A DNA stretch of 64,000 nucleotides from Diplolepis rosae (lineage: Eukaryota; Arthropoda; Insecta; Hymenoptera; Diplolepididae): the NCBI GenBank assembly GCA_030998225.1, contig JAPYXD010000308.1, forward strand, positions 9,496,001-9,560,000, given 5' to 3'. Position 1 is the first letter of the stretch, and the number at the start of each line of letters is the position of its first letter. Below the pieces are notes generated by a model. That model worked only from the letters and a program-made list of their open reading frames with translations, did no database searches and was not told the DNA's origin. The translations under genes and the position numbers were made by a program. Of this stretch, positions 11,084 to 21,051 are shown in pieces.

Positions 11084-11690
11084 CCCTATTGTAAAATACG
11101 ACATCGTAAACGACGTCGTAAATGACATCGTAATTTGGGATAGTATGCGATGTCGTTTATGATGTCGTATACGACGTCATATACGATTTGATAATTTTTC
11201 AAATAAATATTTATTAAATAATATAATTAACTCTGTAATTGAGTGTTAAAATTGGGCAAAGAAGACATTTTCTATAAAGTTAATTTTGTTACCTAAAGTT
11301 TTGAAATAAATGTTATTCTCTGATAAGAAATGGTACTTTTTGCTATACTTTACTTTGTATCTTTACTATCCTTCATATTTCACTATTTACCTATGAAAGA
11401 ATTCAAACTGCTGGATGGCCGTGCAGCTGTATAGGTCTTTATGAAAACGTTTGAAAAACGTCTTCTTTGCCATATTTTAACATTCAATTATAGAGTTAAT
11501 TACATTATTTAATAAATATTTATTTAAAAAATTATCAAATCGTATATGACGTCGTATCGACATCGTAAACGACATCACATACTGTCCCAAATTACGATGT
11601 CATATACGACGTCATTTTCGACGTCGTATATGGTGTCCCTTACGATTTCAATTTACGACGTCGTTTACGATGTCGTATTTTACAATAGGG
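11084..11690. mobile_element. 607-bp MITE made of dyadic CGTCGTAAACGACATCG motifs (copy 1)
   Basis: Terminal inverted repeats begin CCCTATTGTAAAATACGACA on both ends. The subterminal ~130 bp on each side is a chain of short palindromic words (GACGTCGTATACGAC, GACATCGTAAACGAC) at about 10-11 bp spacing. Inner inverted repeats continue through TTATTTAATAAATATTTA and TTGCCCAATTTTAACACTC-like sequence. No protein is encoded. A second partial copy lies at 50727-50917. The next 560 bp (to 12254) are AT-rich with no gene seen. Confidence 0.75.
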
Positions 11691-12254
11691 GTTGCAAAAG
11701 ATCACACAGGAATTCGCGGTTGTGTCTGGCTTGGCCCGCCTTATATCACTGAAAACATATATTTCAAGGTTAAACGCAGCAGCGACTGCGCGCATCACAG
11801 CAAAAATTTACAGTGTTGTAATAGCTAACATAAATCATTAACAAAAGTGATTCAAAAATTTTAATTACCACATTTAGTCAGCAATCAACTAAGACGGATA
11901 AATAATTAAACAAAATTAGCAATAATTAAAAATTTCTAAATTAACAATCAAAATAAATTTGAAATAAATACAATATTACCATATGTAACAACAATTGCTT
12001 AATGATAATTTTTAGAATTCAACACCTTTAGATAGATTCCATACAAAAGAGATAAAGAATCAAATTTTTTTTATATATTACAATAACTTATCCAATCTAC
12101 GAACTCCTTTAAAGACTCAAAAGGACATTAATCACGACCATACGGTCAGGGTCGAAAAGAAAGGAAAAATTAAAGGTTACAGAATAGCCTTTTCAAGATT
12201 AAAAAATTTTTAATTTTGCACACAAAAAGAAACAAATAACAAATCTCACAGATA

Positions 12255-12578
12255 GTGTTTAAACATGATTCAAACACTATAATTTCAGTTTATTCCGAAT
12301 TATTAAAAAACAAAGTAGGCGACTTTTTATATGATCCGAATTTAACTATTAATCTAATCCAGAAAGAAAAATTAGCTTCCTTTGATAATATCAATCATCT
12401 CAAAATTTATATTATTTACAACGCCACCCTTACAACAAGTGGTGCAGTAAAAATTCCCATATTAAAAAAAGAAATAAAATTTAACGTTATAAATCCAGAC
12501 GTAGGTACACGCATATCCGGAGTAATTGGAAAATCATTTCCAACTCTTTTCAAAATAAATATTCCGGACAAAGTTTAA
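12255..12578 (+). pseudogene. Possible degenerate retropepsin-like segment of the gypsy element
   Basis: A 107-codon frame upstream of the clear protease domain. Its order resembles that domain: a stretch ending TINLIQKEKL, then a beta-rich middle, then a G-x-I-G-K box (ISGVIGKSFP) where the true domain has DGILG. The catalytic D-T-G is replaced by D-P-N. It could be a diverged duplicate of the protease or an unrelated gag-proximal segment. No gag domain is recognisable upstream. Confidence 0.3.
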
Positions 12579-12799
12579 ACAACCCTTAGAAATCACAACA
12601 TTGAGAAAAACAGCAATTATTACAATTAAAATTTTTTTATGTAGGACATCTTATTTCTTAAAGGACTAGTTTCTTAAGAGAACGAAGTACAACATTCCTT
12701 TATTGACTTAACATCACTTAATAATTAATTTGGAAAATAAATTTTGATAATAAAATCTTCTGCGCCAAACTCAGTCGAGAATCCCCAGTTGTATAACTT

Positions 12800-13517
12800 T
12801 CATCAAATCAACTTTTATGGTCAAAGACAAGGGTTTTAGTGGACACAGGTACGGACATAAATGTTATTAAATTAGATGCTTTAGATAAAGACCTACTGGT
12901 CAATGAAAACGAAGCAATAGAAATTACAGGAATCACGCAAAGTAGAATTTTGTCCATAGGCACAGTAAACATCGAATTGATGAAATCTAAAATCACTTTT
13001 CATATGGTGCATTCTGACTTATTAATAAGTACAGATGGAATACTAGGACGAGAATATCTTCGACAAGAAAAGGTAAAAGTATCATTCTGGCACAACACGA
13101 TTGTAACACATTCCAACCCTACCAAACCTATTCCGTTCATAGACAATGAATCCAGGGTTGCCTTAAATAATACTACGGATTACAAAGGACCTATGCTAGG
13201 ACCCATTCAGGTAAGAACCAGGACTCGAAGAGTTATTCTAATGGCAGTAATAAATTTAAAAAAAAGAAGGGTACCTGCTCTTAATAAAAACTACAGAAGG
13301 CGTGCTAATAGGTGAAGCAGCCGTAACCAACTTGAATGGAATTTGCCATGTATTCGCTATCAACACTACAGACAATGACCTCGAAATAGAACTGCCCCCA
13401 CAAGAAGTGAGTAAGGCTGATGAAGTGATAAAAAACCTTCGCTCACAAGGGGAGTGCGTCAATCTTCCCTCAGATTTCTGTAGGGAACTTGCAGTACCGA
13501 AAGTTCGATATCAATAA
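12800..13517 (+). pseudogene. Gypsy pol: aspartic protease and start of RT region
   Basis: The frame around 12839-13140 contains the retropepsin signature DTGTDINVIK (catalytic Asp in DTG), then ITGITQSRILSIGTVNIEL and DGILGREYL, the flap and second conserved box of Ty3/gypsy proteases that process Gag-Pol. A frameshift at about 13270-13300 is followed by a second frame (GEAAVTNLNGICHVFAINTT) corresponding to the segment between protease and RT. It stops at 13517, just inside an inserted TIR element. The RT core (YxDD box) is absent from the window. Confidence 0.75.
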
Positions 13518-13635
13518 GTAATAATGCCGGAGTAACAGGACCCACTACCTCAGTTATTGCAGGAAATTGAGTTTTGAATATTGAGATTTTCGTAGGCGCC
13601 GAGTGAGTAAAGGCCGGTCAGGCCGTCAGCATAGT

Positions 13636-13722
13636 GAAGCGGTGGCGAAGTGGTGATGGCTATCGGCTTGCATACTCGCGGGCGCGAGTTCAATTCTTTT
13701 TGCCGGTGATTTTTTTTTTTTT
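13636..13722 (+). ncRNA. tRNA-like Pol III unit (SINE-like head)
   Basis: TGGCGAAGTGG at 13643-13653 matches the tRNA A-box consensus TRGCNNAGYGG at every position. GTTCAATTC at 13688-13696 matches the core of the B-box, 45 bp downstream. A run of 13 T at 13710-13722 follows as a natural Pol III terminator. The acceptor ends do not pair well, so it is not a functional tRNA gene. It looks like the head of a tRNA-derived SINE or a captured tRNA pseudogene inside the TIR element. Confidence 0.5.
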
Positions 13723-13976
13723 AATTTTTATACATTGTTAATTATTTACAATGTAATTAGTATAAATTTTGATCATTTGTAATGAATTTAATTTAAATAA
13801 CAAATACTAAAAATTATAAATAATAATTAATGCTGTCAATATATTTTGCATAATTTATACTAATATTAATCATTTGAAAGGTACATTTATTTTACACTTT
13901 ATTTAAAATGTTCTCACTAAACATTCCAAACTGGAGGAATTAGGAATTAGAAAGTGTTTGTGGATACTATATATAT

Positions 13977-14219
13977 GTGGTTATTTTATATTTTCCTGGT
14001 GCAAGTGCTTTTTCAATTTTTGCAAAAATGAACCAAGGTGCAAGTGGAAGTTCGAGTCAAAAATATGATTGTGAAAGATCTACGAGCAAAGATTTGGAAA
14101 GATCTTTGGACGATGAAAGTTTCAAAGGAGATTTTACGAATGCTCTCCAGCATTCCCTTTTTATTTATATAAACAATAATCTTATAACGGAATTTTCAAA
14201 ATTCAATTTCTCGAAATAA
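13977..14219 (+). CDS. Short unrecognised frame in the TIR element
   Basis: An 80-codon frame. From an internal ATG near 14029 it reads MNQGASGSSSQKYDCERSTS then KDLERSLDDESFKGDF, a Ser/Asp-rich hydrophilic start that looks more protein-like than the rest. It ends inside the right inverted repeat. It may be a captured exon or a chance frame. No family recognised. Confidence 0.2.
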   Translation: MVILYFPGASAFSIFAKMNQGASGSSSQKYDCERSTSKDLERSLDDESFKGDFTNALQHSLFIYINNNLITEFSKFNFSK

Positions 14220-14379
14220 CTGAGGTAGTGGATTCTGTCACTCTGGCATTATTACTTATTCATATCGAGTATTCTTAAGTCAATTCTGATTGGTGTACGC
14301 CACTCAGGCTGCCAATCACAATCTCTCGTAGCGCTTGTGCACGCCGTCTTGGCGGCCAAGTGAATTTAGCTTGTATAAT

Positions 14380-15180
14380 TTTGTTTAATGATAGATACGG
14401 GTGTATTTGATTCGGAGTTTTCTCCCTTTAGCGACAGCAGCGCCATCGGCCCCCCCCCCCCCCCCCCACAAACCATATTTGTGTTGGGTGCGAAACTGCG
14501 TTACCGACCGAGGAATGCAACGATAAAAGTGAGACTGATCTTACTTAGTTTGTGCATCATCGCGACGCCAGCGCCATCTAAATTCATAAGTTGATAAAGG
14601 CTGTAAATATAGTTTCAGCCACTTCGGAGGAGCGTTAGAAATTAGGCAACGCAAGTGACAAAATCCTCCTCGTTTATTATTCATGTCGCGATACCAGCGC
14701 CATCTACATGAACTATTAGTAAAATCGTTTGAAATATATACTTTTCTCTATTAATGAGTTAGCTATTAAACAACGCGACTGAGTAGGATAATGTTTGTTT
14801 ATTACCTGTCTTATCGGCATATCAGCGCCACCTATATTGTAAATTGTCTAAAATTGAAATATATATTTACTTAGTCATTTTTGAAGTACGTTAGCAATTA
14901 GGCAACGCGAAAGATAAAGATTATTTTGTTATTAATGGTTTGTCGCGATATCAGCGCCATCTACATTTACAAGTTAATGAAGATTGTTTGGAGTGTTTTC
15001 TTTAGTCATTTCAAAGGCGCGTTAGCAATTAGGCAATACGAGCGATTTGAATTATCTTTATTTATTAATTGTATTATTGTGATGTCAACGCCATCTATAT
15101 TTGCAAACCGTTAAGTTTGTCCATAACATTTTTCTTTGTTTATTGAGAAGCACGTTGGCTATCGAGCAACGCTAGTGATT
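14380..15180. repeat. Tandem array of ~130-bp units carrying CAGCGCCATCTA
   Basis: The word CAGCGCCATC(T) recurs at about 14428, 14570, 14695, 14823 and 14952, and as CAACGCCATCT at about 15085, spaced roughly 125-140 bp. A companion word GTTAGCAATTAGGCAACGCG recurs between them. The units are diverged from each other. The array lies between the TIR element and the point where gypsy RNase H resumes. A run of 18 C interrupts the first unit (14450-14467). Confidence 0.75.
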
Positions 15181-15690
15181 CAGATTATGGATCTCCCTGT
15201 AGCATATATGTCTAGAGTCTTAGTTGGACCTGAATTAAATTATTCCACAACGGAAAAGGAATGTCTTGCCGTCCTTTATGCCGTAAAGCAATTCCGACCC
15301 TACATTCAGGAAAGAAAATTTACCCTTATGAGCGATCATGAACCCCTCAGGTGGATAGATTCTGTAAAAGATCTAGGCCAAAGACCAATCCGCTGGAGAC
15401 TGAAATTAACAGACTATGAATATGAGTTTAAATACAAACCAGGCAAATTAAATACTAACGCTGATGCCCTATCGAGAAATCCAATCGTAGAAATTCTTGA
15501 CGAAGAAAAGAAAGAAGAAAAACAACCTGCCAGGTTACTGCCAATGCTGACTAGGCAAGCTAACAAACGAGAGGAAAGTAGCTCAAAACTTGCTTCAAAA
15601 ACTTCAGCGTCTGAATCCAAAAATAAACCTGCATTTCAAATTAAAAAAGGATTTACTTCTAGGATTGCACCCTCTAAACCACCTATTTAA
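15181..15690 (+). pseudogene. Gypsy pol: RNase H domain
   Basis: Translation from about 15187 gives a Ty3/gypsy RNase H: DLPVAYMSRVLVGPELNYST, TEKECLAVLYAVKQFRPYI (conserved Glu), TLMSDHEPLRWI (conserved Asp) and YEYEFKYKPGKLNTNADALS. This is the domain that removes RNA during reverse transcription. The frame begins inside the tandem array, where its own N-terminal strand is lost. It then runs into a Lys/Glu/Ser-rich tail and stops at 15690. Confidence 0.85.
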
Positions 15691-15699
15691 AAACTTCTG

Positions 15700-16700
15700 A
15701 AACCAACCCTTTCTAGGTCCAAATCTAGTGCATCAACATCAGCCGAGCTGGACAGAAGCACTATTAGTAAAGCCTGATCCGGCGACGGGTAGAGACTCAA
15801 CGAGCTCAGAACCGACCAGATTATAAAGAAGATAGTAGTTTGGAAGAAACAGAAACGGATCAAGAACCACCCTTATTTCTCAGAAAAAGAAAAATTGTGC
15901 TGCCGAGCTTGAACTTGCCACCTGCAGCGTACCCACCATCAACAATATCGAAAAATGCACCTGCAAAAACACCAGAGTGTTCAACCGAATTCCTTCCAGA
16001 AGACCAGGAGGAATCAACCCCTATGACAGAAAGACAGGAAACAGGACCCATTAAAAGGGCGAGTACGCCACCCAGCGACAGCGAAGACAGTACAACAGAA
16101 GAAGAACAGGCAAAAGATCAGTTAGAACACGAAAAATCTAAGTCTACTAAAGAAAATATAGAAAAATCATTTTCAATGTTTGAACAATCTTTGAACGCAC
16201 ATGAGACCGAGTTAACAAATAGGATTGAATAAGCTATCAAAATAGCTGAAGAATTATTAAAAGAGACTCAAGAAAAATGAAAAGTAATAAATTCTGAAAG
16301 TAAGGAAAATCTGGACACCGGTATTCCATCTTCTGGCGAAGAAGTCCCCACCAGAAATAAATACGCTCACAACAGAAAAAGTGTCACTTTTGACCCTGGA
16401 ATACCTTCAACCCTCGATGCTTTAGGGAAATATACCCCCTCAGCACTAAGAAAACCCAAAGCTATTTCCAGAAAAACTTGACAACGACCCTAGCTTTAAA
16501 CTATCAACTGATAAAAATAATACTTGCAGAATGGGAATAAATATACCTACATACTCAGTCGAACTTACTGCGGATATCACTAGTTTGCCGTCTGACCATT
16601 CGCGACCGTCAATCACTGGAATCCCTCCAGCACTGCCTGAGGCCTGTAAAATGTCCAGTGGAACTGAGACGCACAGTAGTAAAAACGTGTAGGTCAGACT
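15700..16700 (+). pseudogene. Gypsy pol: long acidic linker between RNase H and integrase
   Basis: After a stop, a frame at 15840-16232 encodes a Pro/Glu/Ser/Thr-rich segment (e.g. PECSTEFLPEDQEESTPMTE, STPPSDSEDSTTEEEQ) with a helical KENIEKSFSMFEQSLNAHE end. Further in-register pieces continue after stops to about 16480. Most gypsy elements have a much shorter linker here. It appears disordered and has no catalytic motif. Several stops show decay. Confidence 0.5.
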
Positions 16701-16739
16701 AAATAGCATCTCTCAGCTGACTGTGAGTTTGTCACCCCC

Positions 16740-17785
16740 GTAAGCCGACTAATTGTGGACTTAGGAGCAGTTGACCCCCAGGACCTGAATGATAGGAAAC
16801 CAAAAGTAGGAGAAGTACTAATCACTCGTCGTAAACATTTTAACATATATTCTCTAATAATTAAACAAAACCATTTTGAGGACGTAAACGAAGAATGCGT
16901 TAAAGTAGCCATACATAATTTAAGAATAGCTCTAGAATTTCGGAGTATCGCATTTCAAAATATGGAGACTTTAGCGATACACTACCAAAAGGTAAACTAC
17001 GCGAACTATTATCTCAGGAATTCGCTAACTCTAAAATAGAGATAATAATGTGTCACGGCAACGTAAACATACCCCCAGAAGAGCTACGCACTCAAATTAT
17101 TTCAGAAAACCACGAGAATAAAATTGGGGGCCACAAAGGTGTAAATAAAACATATCGAAAAATTAGAGAAAGACACATGTGGACAGGACTTAAGAATCAA
17201 CTCACTGAATTTGTCAGAAAATGTGACATTTGCCAAAAACAAAAAATTGTACGGGCTAAAATTCATGAACCCATGTTAATCACCGATACACCCCTCGACA
17301 CCTTCGACAAAGTATCCCTAGACACAGCAGGAAAATTGCCTACCACCCCTGATGGCAATAAACATATTCTTACTATTCAGGACAATTTATCTAAATACTG
17401 CATAGCCGTCCCCATACCCGATATTTTGGCAACCACTATCGCTCATGCAATAACAAAGCACGTATTCTCACACTATGAAGCCCCAAGGGCCATACTTACA
17501 GACAGGAGAGGAAGTTTTATCAATAATTTACTCAGAAAATTATCAAAAATTGTCGGAGTAAAACAGATTACCACCTCAGAGTATAGACCACAATCAAACG
17601 GATCCCTGAAAAGGACAGAGACACAGAAACCTACGACGATTGGGACCAACTTCTGCCCTTCGCGACGTTTGCATACAACACCTCAATACACGAAGCCACT
17701 AAATTTACACCCTTTGAAATAGTGCTTGGTAAAACCGCACACACCCCCAGTTCATTTCCAGACCCTGAAAAATTAGAAACCTATG
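16740..17785 (+). pseudogene. Gypsy pol: integrase
   Basis: The frame at 17048-17722 has the HHCC zinc finger (HENKIGGHKG...CDICQKQK) and the catalytic core: first Asp in SLDTAGKLPTTPDG, second Asp in AILTDRRGSF, and YRPQSNGSLKRTE, where the Glu of the D,D-35-E triad reads Lys. A frameshift follows, after which the typical core end resumes (FATFAYNTSIHEATKFTPFE). An upstream frame at 16755-17039 supplies the N-terminal part. The Lys substitution and frameshift mean an inactive enzyme. Confidence 0.8.
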
Positions 17786-17851
17786 AAACCTATCATGTCG
17801 GTTATTAACACTCTACCACCCACGGGAGAGATATACTGTACCACCCTATAA

Positions 17852-18166
17852 CTCAAAGGGGAGGTAGAAAAACTGCGATTCGCTAAGGGGCAGCTAGAGG
17901 AGCTGACGGCGGAATACAATTTCACAAAACCGAAGTACACGCTAGAGGAAACCACAGAATCCCATAACAGAAATTTTTTTTTCGATAAATGCGTAGTAGA
18001 AGACAAAAAGCGCGGAAATAAATTTAGTACTTTGATCAAAGGGGAGAATAGAATACGTAGCGCGGAACACGAGGCCGCGAAGCAAATGTTAGCTATCCTT
18101 GAAAAAATATACTTTTTTAGTGAAAAGAAAAATATATGTAATATACAACTGGTCAAACATTTCTAG
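17852..18166 (+). CDS. Unrecognised charged 104-aa frame after integrase
   Basis: An open frame without an early ATG, from a stop just upstream (about 17849) to TAG at 18164. It begins LKGEVEKLRFAKGQLEELTA and ends with KQMLAILEKIYFF. The N-terminal third has coiled-coil character. It lies between integrase and the AT-rich region before env, where gypsy elements normally hold the integrase tail. It may be a captured fragment. No family recognised. The following stretch 18170-18830 is AT-rich low-complexity sequence without a gene. Confidence 0.25.
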   Translation, partial: LKGEVEKLRFAKGQLEELTAEYNFTKPKYTLEETTESHNRNFFFDKCVVEDKKRGNKFSTLIKGENRIRSAEHEAAKQMLAILEKIYFFSEKKNICNIQLVKHF

Positions 18167-18837
18167 GCACTTAATAAAATATAATCCTACCCTTACTATA
18201 TATCGATATATGTTTAGAGTTACACTATCATTATTATTATCATTACTACTATTATATATTATTATCATATATATATATTCTTAATATTATTATATATTCC
18301 TTATTATATTATGTCCATCTTAGGATTATATACATATTATGAGATATCTTTAATTAAAATTCATAAGAACATAGTAGTTTTCTGCAAAAACTTGTATCAA
18401 CCATAAAGGAAAAATAGAGAAAGTTAATATAGAGATTGTTCAATCAATAATTTCAACCCCAAGAACATCTATTTTATCTTACATTATATACATGAATAAT
18501 AATATTTATATTGCATTGATACATACATTTTATTCAAAATCTTATTTTGACTACTTCATACTCATACCCGCAGCTATATCATAATTATTATTTCATTTAT
18601 TTACTATTATTTATTTATCACATCAATATAATCCCATTTCATGAAAATAAGGGAATAAAGAAATCAAGGGAGAGGATATGGAGGTTGCCTTTTCTTTCCC
18701 CCCTTATCAACACAAAAGATAAACAGGAGATAGCACCCCTGATATCACGTTAATAAATTTTCTAAAATAACTTTTTCGATATGCAGAAGGATGGTTACCT
18801 AGACCCTAGGCCAAGCAACAATGATCTATGGAGGAAT

Positions 18838-19251
18838 ACTGCTCATTATGGCAGGCACATAAGGAAACCCACGGCGCTATGAAATCCAACCTTTTAATAA
18901 CAATCCACGATTATTCTACGAAAAACTAGAAACCATCCGCACTACCCAGAACCATTGGAGGTTTGTTATATTCATGGATTCTCAAAAACTACAAGAACAT
19001 CTTCAATTTGACAAAATGTGATCAGAAATTCAAAAAATTTACGAAACATGCCCAAACCGTTCAAAAAGTAGTAACTGCAGGGACATAGTAAAACTGGATC
19101 GACTAAATGAAAAGCTATACCAACTTGAGACTATAAATGAAGATTTAACTGAAATACTGATGGAACTACACCAGGTAACACCCCAAAAAATAATCCCTCC
19201 AAGGACCATGCACAGACGAAGAGTACCTATTCTAGAATTTATAGGCAGTAT
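18838..19251 (+). pseudogene. Errantivirus-type env, N-terminal part
   Basis: Plus-strand reading with a few stops gives an env N-terminal region: a Trp-containing block (TTQNHWRFVIFMDSQKL), a Cys-bearing helix (NRSKSSNCRDIVKLDRLNEK), an Arg-rich probable furin-type site (MHRRRVPIL) and the start of the conserved fusion-peptide block (EFIGSI). Insect errantivirus Env is related to baculovirus F proteins and acts in membrane fusion. The gene is cut here by an inserted element and resumes at 19962. Confidence 0.65.
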
Positions 19252-19961
19252 CGCAGTATGCCCACTCCCATAGGCGAAGTGGCGAAAGAAAAATAGTGAT
19301 TGCTACGTCCCCTAGTCGTCGCTAGTGTGTCATCGAAATGAACGTCATACGCGGTAGACATGTTGTCACTTGTCTGCATGTTGTAATTGATTAAAATTGA
19401 TTGCGAGTTCAAGTGATTTTAATGAATTTCGATCTTTAAAGTGCTAATAGCTAGACTAATGTGCCAACAATCAGCAGTGCTTTACTGTTTGTCCTCCAAA
19501 TGAAAATAGTTGTAGCTGCAAATCGGGTAAGTCACCAATAACTTTTGTTTTGAATCTCAAATAAAACTCATAAAGGCTTGGTTTCTCTTTTTGTTTATAA
19601 AAATTCATTACGTATTATATTGCAAAACGCGGTAAGAAAATTTGCATTAAAAAGTATTTTTGTTTATTTTCATTTAAATCTGCATTCAAGTGTCGATAAA
19701 GATAAAACTCCAGTCCTCTTCAAAGCTGATTTAAGCCATGTAAAGCAACCTCAAATATAATAAAATCCGAATTTTTCCTTTTTCGCATGGGAAGGCAAAA
19801 ATTTTGCGCCCTTCATTACTGGATCTGACGTGAGGGGGGAGAGGTAGTTTTCATGAAATATAGTTCCTGCTACGTCCCCTAGATGTCGCTGATATAAATT
19901 CATTCGCCTCGCCACCATCTGTAAGTACCCCTTTGCAATACATGAGAGTGGGCACACCGTG
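19252..19961. mobile_element. 710-bp element inserted in env, with 8-bp target duplication
   Basis: GGCAGTAT occurs at 19244-19251 and again at 19962-19969, exactly flanking the insert. The insert ends are imperfect inverted repeats (CGCAGTATGCCCACTC on the left; CACGGTGTGCCCACTC read from the right; 13 of 16 match). Env reading is continuous across one copy of GGCAGTAT. An 8-bp duplication and short TIRs suit a hAT-type non-autonomous element. A word GCTACGTCCCCTAG occurs directly repeated near both ends. No transposase is present. Confidence 0.8.
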
Positions 19962-20826
19962 GGCAGTATTCTCGGACCAGTAATAGGTACAATGACTTCT
20001 GACAACGCAGAAGAATATAGCGAAGCAATAAACGACATTTGTGAAAAGCAAAATAACATCAGTAAAATAATAGAAAAACAAACCCACATGATAAAAGCAG
20101 AAGTAAATAATATTCATCAGGAGTTAAACAAGAAACCTAAACAAATTCAAACCATCCAGAAAAAACTAAACGAAACTATTAACAAACAAAGATTACTGAT
20201 ACTTGCCAGAAAACCACCTACGACACGATTTGCGAAAGCACCAACCAATAAAAGAGATGGTCACAACTACTTTCTGTTTATTTCTAATGCTTGCACGCCC
20301 TTCAATGAAAATTTTACAGCAATGTGATGTTAAAATAAGCACAGAAAATTCAGTTTTCTGGAAGCATATTCTATCATTAAAAGCACGGATATTCTCAACT
20401 AAAAATCCAGAAACAATCAGCATCACCTGTAAGAAGGGAAAAACAGAATAGGGCCATGTTATGAATTCAGGAATATTAAGATTAAGTGCAGAGTGTATCG
20501 CCAGGCCGGAACACACAACTTTGATTGGAACCCAAATAAATGTAAAATCAGAGGAATTCATCCATAATCCAGGATTTTCTTTAAACATATCAGAAGTTTC
20601 TCTAATAATGTATAAAACCATGTATATTCCAAGAATAAAATCATTTTTATGGGAAACTGAAAAAGATGGAAATTTAAAAAATCTGCACACGGAATAATCA
20701 CTCTCCGCTATAGAAGAACAACTTCTCGATCTGGAAGACAATCATTATAAAAATACATTATCCCAAAAATATTGGCTAGGAGGGTCCAGCATCCTAACTT
20801 TATTAATAATAACAACTGTCTTATAG
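19962..20826 (+). pseudogene. Errantivirus-type env, fusion subunit and TM segment
   Basis: Continues the env frame: conserved GPVIGTMTSDNAEEY block, a long heptad-like helix (DICEKQNNISKIIEKQTHMI), a Cys-bearing ectodomain after a frameshift at about 20280 (FSTKNPETISITCKKGKTE, NSGILRLSAECIARPEH, SEEFIHNPGFSLNISE) and a hydrophobic membrane segment (SSILTLLIITTVL) near 20790-20826. Stops and frameshifts make it non-functional. Env makes this an infectious-retrovirus-type gypsy lineage, now a genomic fossil. Confidence 0.7.
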
Positions 20827-21051
20827 GTCACAAAAAGAATTTTCCGCAAAAATTGTAACACCCTGCAACAATAAAAATTTTAACATTAAACAAAAACCAG
20901 GAAGAAATAGAACTACAACCCCTTTCAGTAGACAACCAAGTAAAAACAAAAGAAATTCACCCCCCCCCCCCCCCACGAAGATTATTAACAATTCCAACAA
21001 CAAAAGTTAGGATTTCATAAAAAAATGCAGGTCGTTGAGGACAACGACATT

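Larger units (their letters stand above)
13505..14275. mobile_element. ~770-bp TIR element replacing gypsy RT sequence
   Basis: Inverted ends of about 55 bp: CGATATCAATAAGTAATAAT on the left matches CGATATGAATAAGTAATAAT read from the right. The match continues through ATGCC, GGAGTAACAGG and CCACTACCTCAGTTATT. It carries a tRNA-like sequence and one short reading frame. Gypsy coding sequence is interrupted at its left edge and does not resume at the right edge but only at about 15181. No clear target duplication. Confidence 0.65.

Noticed and set aside
13636..13710. Functional tRNA gene
   Set aside because: Promoter boxes are good but acceptor and anticodon stems do not fold properly; annotated as tRNA-like only.
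17773..18156. Minus-strand 127-codon frame
   Set aside because: Low-complexity Ser/Phe-rich translation antisense to the integrase tail and the 17852-18166 frame; no domain.
20193..20741. Minus-strand 182-codon frame
   Set aside because: Antisense to env, which has matching blocks and a membrane segment on the plus strand.
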